Assembly (NCBI GenBank): GCA_037576195.1
Contig: CM075101.1
Span: forward strand, 2,542,001 to 2,606,000
DNA length: 64,000 bases
Reading direction: 5' to 3'
DNA from: Phytoseiulus persimilis
Taxonomy: Eukaryota > Arthropoda > Arachnida > Mesostigmata > Phytoseiidae
This document shows positions 9,970 through 20,491 of this stretch, piece by piece (positions within the stretch are counted from its first letter, which is position 1; each line of letters starts with the position of its first letter). A model generated the notes under the pieces. The model was given only the letters and a program-made list of their open reading frames with translations. It did no database searches and had not been told where the DNA came from. The position numbers were made by a program, and so were the translations under genes.

Positions 9970-12018
9970 TCAGAGCGTAATTTTCCTCGCCTTGAGAGCT
10001 GAAAACTCTCTTATGCACTCCTCGAAATCTAACTCATTCGTGACGGATTGCTCGATAGAGAGTATGGCAAGGTTTGACAATCTTGTTTGTGACATGGTGG
10101 AGCGTAAATGATTCTTGATAAGTTTCAGTTTTGAAAAGCTCCGCTCGCACGTGGCGACACTTATGCCGAGAGTTAGAAAAAGCCGGAGCATTATCACAAT
10201 GTTTGGGACTGAGATATTCAGGCTAAATCGATAGATGAACTTGAGCAGCTCCAGCGGCCCACCTCTCATTAGGATCGTTCCCTGATCGGAGGTAGAAACA
10301 AAATGAACCAAACGTTGCCTCTCGATTAGGAATTCGACGGGGTCGATCTCCTCTGCAACATTGACTAAGTTGCAGCTGTGAGACAGGTCCAAGAGCTTGG
10401 AAGGGGTGAGGAAAGCAAATCCGCTACTGATTTCCTGAAGCTGTTCGAATCTTGTCTCTATCTCCCCCACAATTTTCTGCAGTGATCGGCGTATGTCGCT
10501 TCTCAACTCCCTTTCATGAGAAACACCTTCATCCAGAGATGTCGGAGGGTGGTTCCCGGGTGACCTCGATTGCATGGGCTGCATGTCAATCGAGACCTGA
10601 GCACAAAGTAGTTCTCCATAGCTGAGCGCATCGTCGAGGAGCTGCTCGCCATTTTCTGTCAGGTACCTGTGAAGAGCGCTGATCTTCGCGGCGCATTTTT
10701 CAACGTCAAGCCCTTCGATTTGTAGATACTTCTGGGCGTCGTCGACTTTCTTCAGAACAGAACTCCACAAGTCGAGGTGGCAAACGAATGAAAAGCAGAG
10801 CATGCCTTTGAGAAGCACTCCAGCCTTTGATCTCGTTGCCAAATTCTCACTGGAATTGCGGGCGAGGCCCTCCAGTATGACTATTAAACTAGAGAAGTGC
10901 CTTTTAATCGCCCCGACGGCATCGTGCCTCGCACTCCAGCGGGTTTCCACGAGACGTTTGACTCCTTGGCCGATAACAGCAGAGAGTATATCCAAGCGAT
11001 GGGTTGAGGAAGAAAAGTACAAAAAAACCTCCTCTAATGTTCCGAAGAACGTCACCGAAGACACTGTCTCCGACGCTGCGTAAAGTCCAGCCAAATTCAA
11101 CGAGTGATTGGTGCAAGCGATGAAGGTTGCCTTAGGATTGATGGCCTCAATGCGAGCCTGGACTCCCGAGTTCACGCCGGCCATGACTGGCGCATTATCA
11201 TAGGCCTGGCCTCTACAGTCCTGTATGTCCAATCCGTCTTTCGAAAGTTTCTTCAAGATCATCGAAGTGAGCTCAGCAGCGGTTTTGCCCTTGGTCTCCA
11301 AGAAATCGACGAAAGACTCCTTCACCTCAACGTTCGGACCATCAACCGACACGTAGCGCAAGATCTGACTAGTTTGATCGCGCCTAGAGATGTCAGGAGT
11401 GCTGTCGAAAATCATCGTGAAATACTTCGCCTCTCGGACGTCTGTTATAATTTTGCGACGCACTTGGTCCCCGAGAATGTCTATGAATTCGTTCTGGATC
11501 TGCGGCGACAAGTAAGACGGCCCAGATAGATTGCTCCCCGAGTTCAGTTTCATGAGATGCTCGTACAACACGGGATCATACTTCGAGATGAGCTCCACCA
11601 GCTCCAAGAAATTGCCTCGGTTGGAATCCGCGAAATCTTCGTATTCCCGATGACCTCGGAGAGCCAAGTTCTGCTTTGCGAGAAATTTGACGATATCTAA
11701 AATACGACGTTGTATCTCTCTCCACTTTTTCGCCTCGCCATCTATGTTCGCTTGGTGGAGTCTGTCGATCGTCGCTGACTGATTGGAAGCGATCTCTAAT
11801 GTTTTCCACTTCCGAAAGTTCTCGTTGTGTCGCTCACTGCGTTCATGCTCAACCACTCTGGGGTTCAACTTCCACCATTTAGAAAATCCGGTTTCGGAAC
11901 AGAAGGCGGATTCTGCTGGATTCGGCAGCAGAAACAAAAGAGTGACGATTTCGAGGGTGAATAGACCAGCCATGAACGCAACATTTTTTCTCCGTTGGGG
12001 AGGACTCGATGAAACCAT
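9970..12018 (-). CDS. hAT transposase, catalytic and dimerisation region
   Basis: The frame is 682 codons, but its first ~45 residues (upstream of AFCSETGFSKWW) are an out-of-frame reading of the zinc-finger exon. From there the family order is clear: VVEHERSERH closes the TTF-type finger. A helical region of about 100 residues follows. Next comes FTMIFDSTPD with the first catalytic Asp, then a second motif region QAYDNAPVMAG. CTNHSLNLAG is the CxxH motif, and CERSFSKLKLIKNHLRSTM with LSNLAILSIE is the hAT dimerisation helix near residues 625-660. The family excises and reinserts DNA in the nucleus. The stop lies 248 bp inside the left terminus, as expected for a complete 3' end. Confidence 0.85.
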   Translation of the reverse strand: MVSSSPPQRRKNVAFMAGLFTLEIVTLLFLLPNPAESAFCSETGFSKWWKLNPRVVEHERSERHNENFRKWKTLEIASNQSATIDRLHQANIDGEAKKWREIQRRILDIVKFLAKQNLALRGHREYEDFADSNRGNFLELVELISKYDPVLYEHLMKLNSGSNLSGPSYLSPQIQNEFIDILGDQVRRKIITDVREAKYFTMIFDSTPDISRRDQTSQILRYVSVDGPNVEVKESFVDFLETKGKTAAELTSMILKKLSKDGLDIQDCRGQAYDNAPVMAGVNSGVQARIEAINPKATFIACTNHSLNLAGLYAASETVSSVTFFGTLEEVFLYFSSSTHRLDILSAVIGQGVKRLVETRWSARHDAVGAIKRHFSSLIVILEGLARNSSENLATRSKAGVLLKGMLCFSFVCHLDLWSSVLKKVDDAQKYLQIEGLDVEKCAAKISALHRYLTENGEQLLDDALSYGELLCAQVSIDMQPMQSRSPGNHPPTSLDEGVSHERELRSDIRRSLQKIVGEIETRFEQLQEISSGFAFLTPSKLLDLSHSCNLVNVAEEIDPVEFLIERQRLVHFVSTSDQGTILMRGGPLELLKFIYRFSLNISVPNIVIMLRLFLTLGISVATCERSFSKLKLIKNHLRSTMSQTRLSNLAILSIEQSVTNELDFEECIREFSALKARKITL

Positions 12019-12233
12019 CCTGAGGAGAGCATCCGTTCGCCGCCCTTCGTAGATTTTCCCGGGCGAGCAGTCTTGGAGAAATCACAATCCAAATGTTGAA
12101 TGGCGGCCGATCCCTGCCGGACCAGAAGGAGCCGGAGATCATGAGAGATTTTCACAGGCCAGCGACCCACGTCCTCCAAGCTCCCGGGAACTGGAGCTTC
12201 CTCACCGTCGTTCCTTGGCTCAGCAGCAGACAT
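11900..12233 (-). CDS. hAT transposase N-terminus with TTF-type zinc finger
   Basis: This frame, offset from the downstream one, starts at the first Met inside the element (12233, MSAAEPRNDG). It encodes an acidic leader, then a DLRLLLVRQG region. The finger segment follows: SWLVYSPSKSSLFCFCC, with the paired Cys of the TTF-type finger found in DUF4371-class hAT transposases. Its partner His residues (HERSERH) are in the other frame, so a single-base change near 11900-11920 separates the halves of one protein. The same frame stays open upstream to 12542, but that part runs through the terminal repeat into flanking DNA and is not part of the gene. Confidence 0.7.
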
Positions 12234-12373
12234 GAGGTCGGGAAAGTCTTCTTTTGGTTTTTCCAGGGATGGGATGTCGCGAGACGCTGCGGAGTTAATT
12301 GCCGCGATTTCAACGATGCTCCCTTCATTGATTGCCTCGCGGGGACCGCTCCCCCCTCTCGCTACGCTACTGG

Positions 12374-12381
12374 TGGGAGCT
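12374..12381. repeat. Right 8-bp target duplication of hAT element
   Basis: GTGGGAGC, identical to 9714-9721. Confidence 0.85.
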
Positions 12382-14344
12382 ACGCGCGGGCGCTCTCCCT
12401 CGCACAATTTACCGACTAAACATACATTCATAATCAGCGGGAGTTTGATCGTGTGGCTGTGCCACGATGATGACCACGGTGCCATATCCTTGACGTGACT
12501 TATCGCTTGATATACGATGTCTCCTCGTTGCTCGTGATGCACATCACTGACGAACCGTACGGTTCTCCGGGATGAGATGCGATATGCATTCTTCCGTGCA
12601 TTTATTTCGAACGATTCAGCCGTGAATGACCATGCCTTCAGCCCTTGCAGAACTGTGCTATCTGGCGGAAACGATCTCCATGAGCTCCCATGTGCTCTCT
12701 GTAATCTCGAAACCTATCGAGTAGATCAGGTCGCACCTCCTCTATAACTGGCTCTGTAGGCTATTTAATGACCATTGCGGGTGGGCATCTTCGATCGAGC
12801 ACTTTCCATATCTTCCCGTACGAGGAATTCCCGAGACTTTTAGCAACCGTGCACTACCCCAAGGCAGGCTCGAAGTCCTCAGTGCGGAACCGGGAATCGA
12901 ACAATTCCCCGCATTCCTCGACCCCAACGAAATCTTCGTGGTCGGATTCCTGTGAAGTTTTTGAAGTCTCCGACCACTGGTCGCTCGATCGGTCTGGCTC
13001 TCTCCGCCGCTGACTGTTCCAAATTCATTTGGGCCAGTTGGCCCCAGGGAAGTGACAACAAAGTTGGATTCCGAGGAACATTTTCGAAACGAGCTGGAGA
13101 CAACTGTGACGTTGCGTTTCACCTCGATTTCGATGACAAGCCACATTCGATACCTCGAGTGTTTGACCAATGCTTGCGCAGCTCATCTGTTGCTCTAACG
13201 ACCTTCACTGTTCTTGGGGTTGAATCCATACCGCTAGAATTTCAGCCAGAACTTGGGGAAACGGAATGCTTCGCGCGCCGCGGAGAGCGGGAATCATCTG
13301 ACATCGATTTCTGCAATATTCTCGTTCCTTCGCCCTCTTACGTGGGATATTCCGTCTTGTTGAGCACGATTCCATCGTACAACCGAAGCCTCCTTCCGAA
13401 CAACTCACGATAGAATCCTGGTGAGCAACATGGGAATATCCTAGCAGAAACCGATTTCAAATGATTTCCGCTCTCCGTGGCGGGGAATTCGTACCTGCCC
13501 TACGATATCAGACGCGATGCGCCATAGACCGCGATGAACCACACGACCTCGGTCTCCGAAGATGAGGATAATGTCGACACGAACCCCATCGAACACACTC
13601 TACAAGCCCCGACCTTGGCGCTCTTTCTGTCGAGAAACTAAGCTATTACTGGAACTCATTGGAATCGATAATTCTCACTCAACCTCATACCGAGAACGTC
13701 CTGCTTCGGGGATTGGGGAGATCCATCCGAACCCACAGAAATCTCCTCTTCAGCGATCTTAGGGGATGAGCTATGGTCGGAGTTCTCTGAGCTCGTAGAC
13801 CTATCATTCGAAAAACCGGGTTGGGAGCGATAAAAACGCGAGCACAGTTCATTTTTGAACCGTAGAGGGTCCAGCGAAGGTTGAATGTCTCCATGGAACC
13901 TTGTTACGCAGCCTCTTTCTTGAGAAGTAATTATCTTCGTCTCGTCTTGGTTGCGCTCCCTGTTCTCTCCAATCGGAGAGTCAGACCTCTCCGTGCAACC
14001 AGCACACGAAACCACAAACTTCATCTGTTCTGAGCTTATTCAAAACTAGAACATCCTCCATCGAACTCGGGCGCGCATGATTGAATCAGAGGTTAGGATT
14101 GTTATAAACTCATACTAGGGATCCAGTTATACTATTATGGAACTTCCATTGCCGGAGAGAGCAAGAATACCACTTGAGCTTTTTTTTTGGCGTCCCTCGG
14201 CGGAGGATGTCCCGACCAAAAAGCTGGCTCTGTGAATGCTGTGTTTGAACCCTCTTTTCGCGAGTTTCCATACAGGTCAGCGAAAGTCGCCAGAACAACG
14301 GATAGGTTACACGATCATTCGTCGAGGGATCGAACATAGATCCT
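12382..14344. other. No recognisable gene
   Basis: Overlapping open frames up to 153 codons (12952-13413, plus strand) have no motif I can identify, and the antisense frame of similar length is equally unremarkable. Confidence 0.35.
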
Positions 14345-14433
14345 AAGCCGGACTGTCCGAAGCTGAAATGTCCACAGCCAAGATGTCTCCAAGGCAAAAA
14401 GGTCTAAAGCCAGAATGTGTTCGGAGCCAGAAT
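14345..14433 (+). repeat. Short imperfect minisatellite, about 16-bp unit
   Basis: About six units resembling AGCCAGAATGTCCAA, each 15-17 bp, stand in tandem. The unit style is like the repeats in fold-back arms, and it may be a fold-back remnant. Confidence 0.45.
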
Positions 14434-15837
14434 GTCCAAATGGTTCTGGTAGGTACCTTGTATGATCTTCCCGTTTTCTAAGAAAACTATAAGATACAGT
14501 GGTCACGGGCTATATTGGGGCATAGTAGTTTCGCTCGCCCGACATTCGGGTCGTTATTCAATCAAAACTTTCCGGGTAATGCTCGTGAGGGAATTCCCGT
14601 CGGCAAATTATCGCATCAATCATAGCGCAGTCGAATCGGCGCTTCAGGCATCTCGCGACTCGATTGGGGAAGACTCCACCATGAAGGAATGGGGCTTTTG
14701 TCCCATCGTCGGACGGCAGGTCGGTGTGATTGATCATCAGCAACTCATTCGAAGCGAGATTGCGATGTTGACACTATCAATTTATGAATTTATCGGTGAA
14801 GTTCAATGAATAGGTTGAATATCTGTACTCCGCGGAAGGATCTCGTGAGGAGTCTCGATCAGGCTGAGTTCTGAGGCAGTATTCCCATTCTGCGAGAAGA
14901 TCAGGATGCTGAGATGTTTTTCCTCCTTGTATTCCTGGAGCTCGAGGCTGCGCTCATTTCCATGAATAGCACTGTATTAATGAGTCCACGGACCAGGATT
15001 CCTGAGAATGAAGCGCGACAGATCTAAGTCGGAGACAGCGAGCGGCGATACCGAGTGAGAGAAAATCGATCATGCTAGAGATTATCCGAAATTGTTGGAG
15101 GGTGTTCGAGTCCACTTATTCACCCGATTTGGACATGACGTGGGGATTTCGCTGCAAGGCACCTTGGAATATTCTGACTCTTGAAGACGGTTGTATCTTG
15201 AGTATGGAACGTCAGCGGCTTTTCGAGGATTACCTCTGGAATCGTTTCGAATCCGACTCTGACCTTAACGATTCTTCGAAGATTCCATCTCTGTGATCGG
15301 ATTTCCTCCCAGAAAAATGGCGCCCTTCGCTCGAAGAAACTCCGAGATTTGCACAAAATACCACTCATGAGCAGCTGCACCATTCCTGACAGTCTCAGCA
15401 TTGCTCCAGGAGGATGGAAGCGAGTCCGGAGATGAAGGGAGCGTACTGTACTGTCATTTGGCTGACCCCTCCAGCTGAATGACCCGGTGATAGTTTCGCC
15501 GAAAGTCAAAATACGTACGCTGTCCCCAAGGTGAGCCTCCGATGCCTATTTGGAGTGTGATGGGCGGAATCCTCGGAAATACATTCAAAGAAGACTCGAA
15601 CTACCGGAGATGTCCGATAACTCCTCGGCCCGGAAAAGGAAACTTCTCGTTGTGAAATCTTCTTCCATACGAATTTTCCTTCAGTTGTGGTAATGAGTAG
15701 GAGTCACACAGGACTATATCAGGAGAACAAGGGGGTCAACTAACAATTTGATGGAACGAAATTTCCTTTGCATCTGCGGCCTGTTTCTCATCACACACTC
15801 ATCTGGACGCCCTGAAAGTGGAACGTGATACGCGCCA
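14434..15837. other. No recognisable gene
   Basis: Short frames only; nothing with a recognisable motif. Confidence 0.35.
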
Positions 15838-16101
15838 TTGATGGTAGCCTCTGTGTCCAGCAAGTCCACCAAGAGAATCCCTCGGCTTCCCCACTGGAAC
15901 TGCATCCGCCTTCTGAGGGTGCGGCTCTCCCTCGGCTATGCACTAACCTGGCTCCTTCTTCGCTTTGATTATCAACTTAAAAATCCGGGTTCCGTCGACT
16001 GTGACCAAACGACGCAGAGGGTTACGAGGTTGCCGAACCTCGCTATCTCGTCTATCGAGCAATCCGATGGTGATGAGTTGAGCTTCGAGGGATCACTGTA
16101 A
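15838..16101 (+). pseudogene. hAT transposase C-terminal relic
   Basis: The last 55-60 residues of this frame match, position by position, the C-terminus of the transposase at 9970-12018. LRVRLSLG aligns with LRLFLTLG; RLPNLAISSIEQS aligns with RLSNLAILSIEQS; DELSFEG aligns with NELDFEE. The conserved CERSF has become unrecognisable. No upstream catalytic part or termini are visible. It is a diverged, fragmentary relative of the intact hAT element, on the opposite strand. Confidence 0.6.
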
Positions 16102-16449
16102 GGCTCCTCAGATCTTTCGAGGGAAATTACGTTCCAAAGGAAGCCTAGGCAGTTGCTCCTCCGATGATCAAGGTGCTCACATGTAGGTAAGCTTGCGCGG
16201 GTTGTCCTCGATCATTTTCCTTGAACCTCACAAAGAAGGGGGTAAGGGCATCAGATCACAGGAACGCCTTGGGCATCATGGAGGCTCGGTACAGAAGTTT
16301 ACCCAGCGTCTCCTCAGTCCCGCGCCTTCCGATTCGACGATCGTTCGTGGATTGGAGCCCATCGCAAGTTTCGCAAGCCGAAAGACTCTTGGCTTCTCCG
16401 AAACACCTGTTGCGAAGCATCACATTACAATGCTTGGGATGGTTTGGAC
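16102..16449. other. No recognisable gene
   Basis: Spacer between the hAT relic and a fold-back element; nothing recognised. Confidence 0.3.
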
Positions 16450-16749
16450 TCGGAATCCCGGATACCCGGAATCCCGGATATCCAGAATCCCGAATACCCG
16501 GAATCCCCACACCTTCTCTCCCCTTGAATGGAGCCTTGGTGGGAAGTCAACGAGGCTTCTATGCTTGGCGATGAATCTCTATCCATGACTCCACCCTATC
16601 GGACTCCTCGCTGAGCATAGAAGTCTCGTTGACTTCCACGAAGCCTCTATTTGAGGGGAGACGAGTTGTCGGATTTCCGGGAATACAGAATGCTGAGTAT
16701 TTTTGTCGGGACTTTGGCCATCCGGGATCTCGGGTATTCGGGATTCCGG
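16450..16749. mobile_element. Fold-back element with CCCGGAAT tandem units
   Basis: The left arm, 16450-16564, and the right arm, 16614-16749, are imperfect inverted copies. The inner parts are closest (GTCAACGAGGCTTCTATGCT against its complement with one mismatch). The outer left part is a tandem of roughly 10-20-bp units of CCCGGATACCCGGAAT type, mirrored on the right by ATCCGGGATCTCGGGTATTC. The central spacer is about 49 bp. There is no coding content. The architecture matches the fold-back at 8.2 kb, but the repeat sequence differs. Confidence 0.55.
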
Positions 16750-19700
16750 CTATGCACCCTTGGGATGCGTGCTCCCCCGTGGGAAGTTCCGAAGTTGTTC
16801 CTACCCCACTCGCTCCAAAAACAGCCATGTCTGTAAATCGTCTCGAGAAGTGGCCCATAAAGTTGCCCATCGAATCAAGCCCATCAAATCTCGGATGTTG
16901 CCTCCCTGGTAGCCTGGAGTTTGGGCTTTCCCCTCCCCCCGAACCCCGCCCATCTCGGAAAAAATCACTTCTGTCCTCGAACGCTGCCGATTCTCGAACG
17001 CTTGATTATCTGCATCAGGTTGTGATCACCTGTTCTGAGCTGAAGGATGGATAATTCTGTCGAATATAATGTCCATATGTTCATTCTATAGATCAGCCAG
17101 AGGGTACGGAGAATGTACAAGAAAGCTTCCGGGAGACAGTTCTCATTTCCTCCGCCCTCGCCGGACGGATTTTCTTTTCCATTAAGTTCGCTCCAACCCC
17201 ACTAGCATATGTTCGTGTCTCGATCCATGAGAAGATCCGTTATTGGGTTCCCAAGAGAGCGCGCACAAAATTCTCCCACACGCATTATCACGGAGTGGCC
17301 GGAGTAGGTATTCTAAGGCGAGAAACAGATTGATAGAAATATATCCGCTCATGCGCTCAATGCGTATCAACCTGCTTCTTGACGTCCATCTGGCAGATGG
17401 GACGGGGGTTTGCTCGGGGAGAAAGCCCGATCGGGAGACCTGCCTTCATCTCGCCTTGGAGACTTCCACCGAGACGTCTATTCGGCGCTCCTGGACATGC
17501 CCCGTAAAGAGCGAACACGAGAGGCATCCTATATTTCCCTCCCTGTTACGAGTCGGACGATCAGTACTCCTCAGAAACCGTGACAATCCCCGAATTCGTT
17601 TCGTTCGCACGGTGTCTGCAAGAGTTCGGATCTCCAATCACCAGCAGCGGGTTCAGGTCGTGCTAGCCACGCCCCTTGCTGCCTGAGAACATTTGGGTGG
17701 TATATGCTCATTTTGAGAAGCTGCTCGGGAGGAGGATCCGGACACGTTGATTCCCTGATCAGATATCATCAGCAGTGCATGTTTCGCCGTCACCTCATTG
17801 GTGAACACGACGGAACTCGTTCCGATGTGATCGAGTGTAGTCGAGTATTCACGAGGCGCATGAATGCATAGAATGTCGGCGGGTGATATGGTTTGCTCTG
17901 ACGCCCGCGCAGCTTGCCGGAAACTGCCGGATGTCGAACTATTGCGCCACTCATTCCGGTGTTGGCAGTTGCTGCGAATGCGACGTGTTTGTTGTTCAAG
18001 GCCCCGAAAAAGCACACTCCCTCAAAGTGTTGGGACAGCATCGCGAGTGTGTCAGAGACTGCCATGCTGCGTGTTTGTGTTCCCACAGAAAGCGATCCGA
18101 AGCGGCGACAGATTGACAGCAGGAACGATGCTTCTTACGTGGAGTCGCTATTTCCTGTTCTCTGTCCCATTTTAACGTCGGTGTGAGTCGTTTGTACAAT
18201 GAACGCCACAACGACCATTACACGCTCGTGAAGAAACAGTCGACAAGCAATAGGTCTAGCAATGCGTGAACGATGGTGTGAGCTCCATTTTGCAAGGCCT
18301 CCCGACATCAACGTTTCTGCGCTGAATCGAACGCTCCGCCTGGGTTTTATCATCACACCGTTCCGGATCAGCCTAATTAAAAGGCAGGGAACAGAAGCAG
18401 AGATTGATCCGAAGATTCCGGCTCGTATGGTCGGCTCGTTTCCAAACGGAGAAGCTCATGGCGTGGCCGAGAACAGACTTCATCGTTCATTGAGTGCAAG
18501 ATTGAGTTATTGATGCTTTTTTGCTCTAAGTTTTCCTTCATCGGTAAAATCTCGAGTCATACATGATCTCATGCAGTTCCATTAGTATGATGATCGTATC
18601 TCTCGCATGACTCCGAGATATTCGGAAGAACGAACCAGAAACTCGCCCTCTTCCATTACCTCCATTGGGTGCAGAGATTCTTCGAACTTGCTTTACTTCA
18701 TTCACGCACTCGTCTGGATCCTTTCTGGGCTCTGAGAAGCACCGCTGGCCCTTGTTTGCGGCATGAAGTCTGCGAGCTGCTCGAGATTGGAACATTTTCG
18801 TTGAACCTTACACCTGACCTCAGTAATGGAGACGGGTCAAATTTCTAGAAGCTTGCCCTGGGACGTGACAGACTGGGTCAACTTAAGAGCGATTAAAGGC
18901 GATTCGGAGAATCACATGCTTGGACAAACATCGGCGGCGAAATCTGTTTGCTTTGTCGACCCGAGTTTGAATTCGATTATCACGCTTTGAACGTCACGCG
19001 AGTCAAGCTTCGTGCCATTATTAAATCGAGAGCGCGCTTGCGGCGCAGCTCGGTCGAGCTCGTATTATCATCATGAATCTCAACGGAGAGGTCATCACAA
19101 TCGGATGGGAAAGATCTATTTGTCTTTTACGCAAATGCGTAACTCAATACGACGCGACACCCATCCGTGGATTCCCAAATATTGACCGAGGAGCCGAATC
19201 CTCGCGCTTTTTGACGGCAACTCGAATGATAAATGAACCTTGTGACCAGAGAGGAATCTGGGACATATCTGTTTGGATAACCATTCCTTCCTGTCTCGTC
19301 AGGGCAGTGTTCGCTCAAAAGCACCTTTGAAATCCGCTTTGAGAATCGATCTTCACCCGGATTTGGGAATCTGACCATCCCCATTTCACAGCGCAATGCT
19401 TTTGGACGAGTTTCCGTACGTAGCAGCGCCGCTGCGATGATCTTATGCGGAACTCGGAAAACACATCTGGCTCCGGAGATGACCAGGATATATACTCTTC
19501 CACTGGTTAGATTCCAGCAACCAATTGTGGCGTGATGTCTGAGGGGAATGAGCCTCTCTTGAATGACCGCCGAAAAATCGCACCACGACATAGTCGAAAA
19601 TAGTTGATTCCTACTGGCGCAGAACTTGACTGAAGCCAAACATCCCCATCGAAAGAACGAGCTCTCCATCCCGGCCTGAGACTCGTATGTAGCACATGCT

Positions 19701-19859
19701 GAAACACCAAGCATTGCCTAATGAATAGCGAGGGTCATATAATTTGACTGATTGATTGCTTATTGACCATCTTCATGTTGTATTTACATTACAAACATAG
19801 CAGAAAACCCTCGATACGGGGCGATGACTCAGCTGATCGACGATGCGGTTATTCTCATT
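16750..19859. other. No recognisable gene
   Basis: Open frames up to 195 codons on both strands overlap each other and lack recognisable motifs. Confidence 0.35.
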
Positions 19860-20491
19860 TCAGGACATACGGTCTGGGTCCGTTTTCCGTTCCCATCTCT
19901 CAAGTATTCTCTTGGTGTCGTATATCATTCTTAGCATGCTCTCTCCGTGTAGTCCTAGCTTTTCCTGTTTTGTACACTCAGCTTGTGGGATTTCTTCGCA
20001 TTCGAGAAACACATGTTCCATTGTTTCGCCCCCCTTTCCGCAACGCTGGCAGGTCGCTTCGAAGTTTTTGTATCTCGACCTGTATTTCTCAGTCTGTCGA
20101 CATTCGGCTCTTGCATTCGCGAGCAATCGACTGCCTCCACTGTTACTATAAATGTGTTCGATGATTCCTGGATATTCTCTGAAACAACGATATCGGGCAA
20201 GGGTTTCCTCTTCCGACATGCCCGTTCGCCGTTCCTCATCCAGATTATTGCTCAGCGTCTTTTCAGCATATTTCTTGTCGCTTCTGAGACCCATCTTTGC
20301 CTCGTTGGTTGATACCTCTTTCAGTTCTTTGCATTTGAATCGTTTCTTGACCTCTTTAGGTCTTTCCCTCAGTGAAGTTTCTGTCCTTGTGATCTCCAGC
20401 ATGGTTTGGATTGCTTTTGGCCACCTGGCGTCATTCATTTCGCTTATCCCGGCAGAGTACATGAGTACATCCGCGAATCCGGCGAAACCGG
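19860..20491 (-). pseudogene. Non-LTR retrotransposon ORF2 C-terminal fragment
   Basis: The minus-strand frame of about 200 codons carries a region rich in Lys, Arg and Glu, and then CQRCGKGGETMEHVFLEC. This is the CxxC...H...C knuckle with the ETxEHVxxEC wording typical of arthropod LINE polyproteins. Its N-terminal part (SAGISEMNDARWPK) fits the linker after the reverse transcriptase. The same frame continues a few codons upstream, toward 20491, before a stop. The catalytic region is absent, so this is a truncated copy. No target duplication was found. It is a different family from the fragment at 4.6 kb. Confidence 0.6.

Larger units (their letters stand above)
9722..12373 (-). mobile_element. 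Near-complete hAT DNA transposon (2.65 kb)
   Basis: The left end reads CAGTGGCGTAGCGAG and the right end is its reverse complement with one mismatch (CAGTAGCGTAGCGAG). Perfect 8-bp direct repeats GTGGGAGC lie outside both ends, the hallmark length for hAT insertion. The interior is almost wholly occupied by a minus-strand transposase with a zinc finger, a DDE core and a C-terminal dimerisation domain. Only one frameshift is apparent, and the terminal repeats are intact, so the copy is young compared with the rest of the window. It could still serve as a substrate for transposase supplied in trans (inference). Confidence 0.85.

Noticed and set aside
12382-12542. Upstream extension of the hAT N-terminal frame
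   Set aside because: It lies outside the terminal repeat and target duplication, so it is host flank and not transposase.
12952-13413. 153-codon plus-strand frame
   Set aside because: No motif, and antisense frames of like length; chance open frame at this GC content.
17243-17686. 147-codon plus-strand frame
   Set aside because: No recognisable domain or composition signal.
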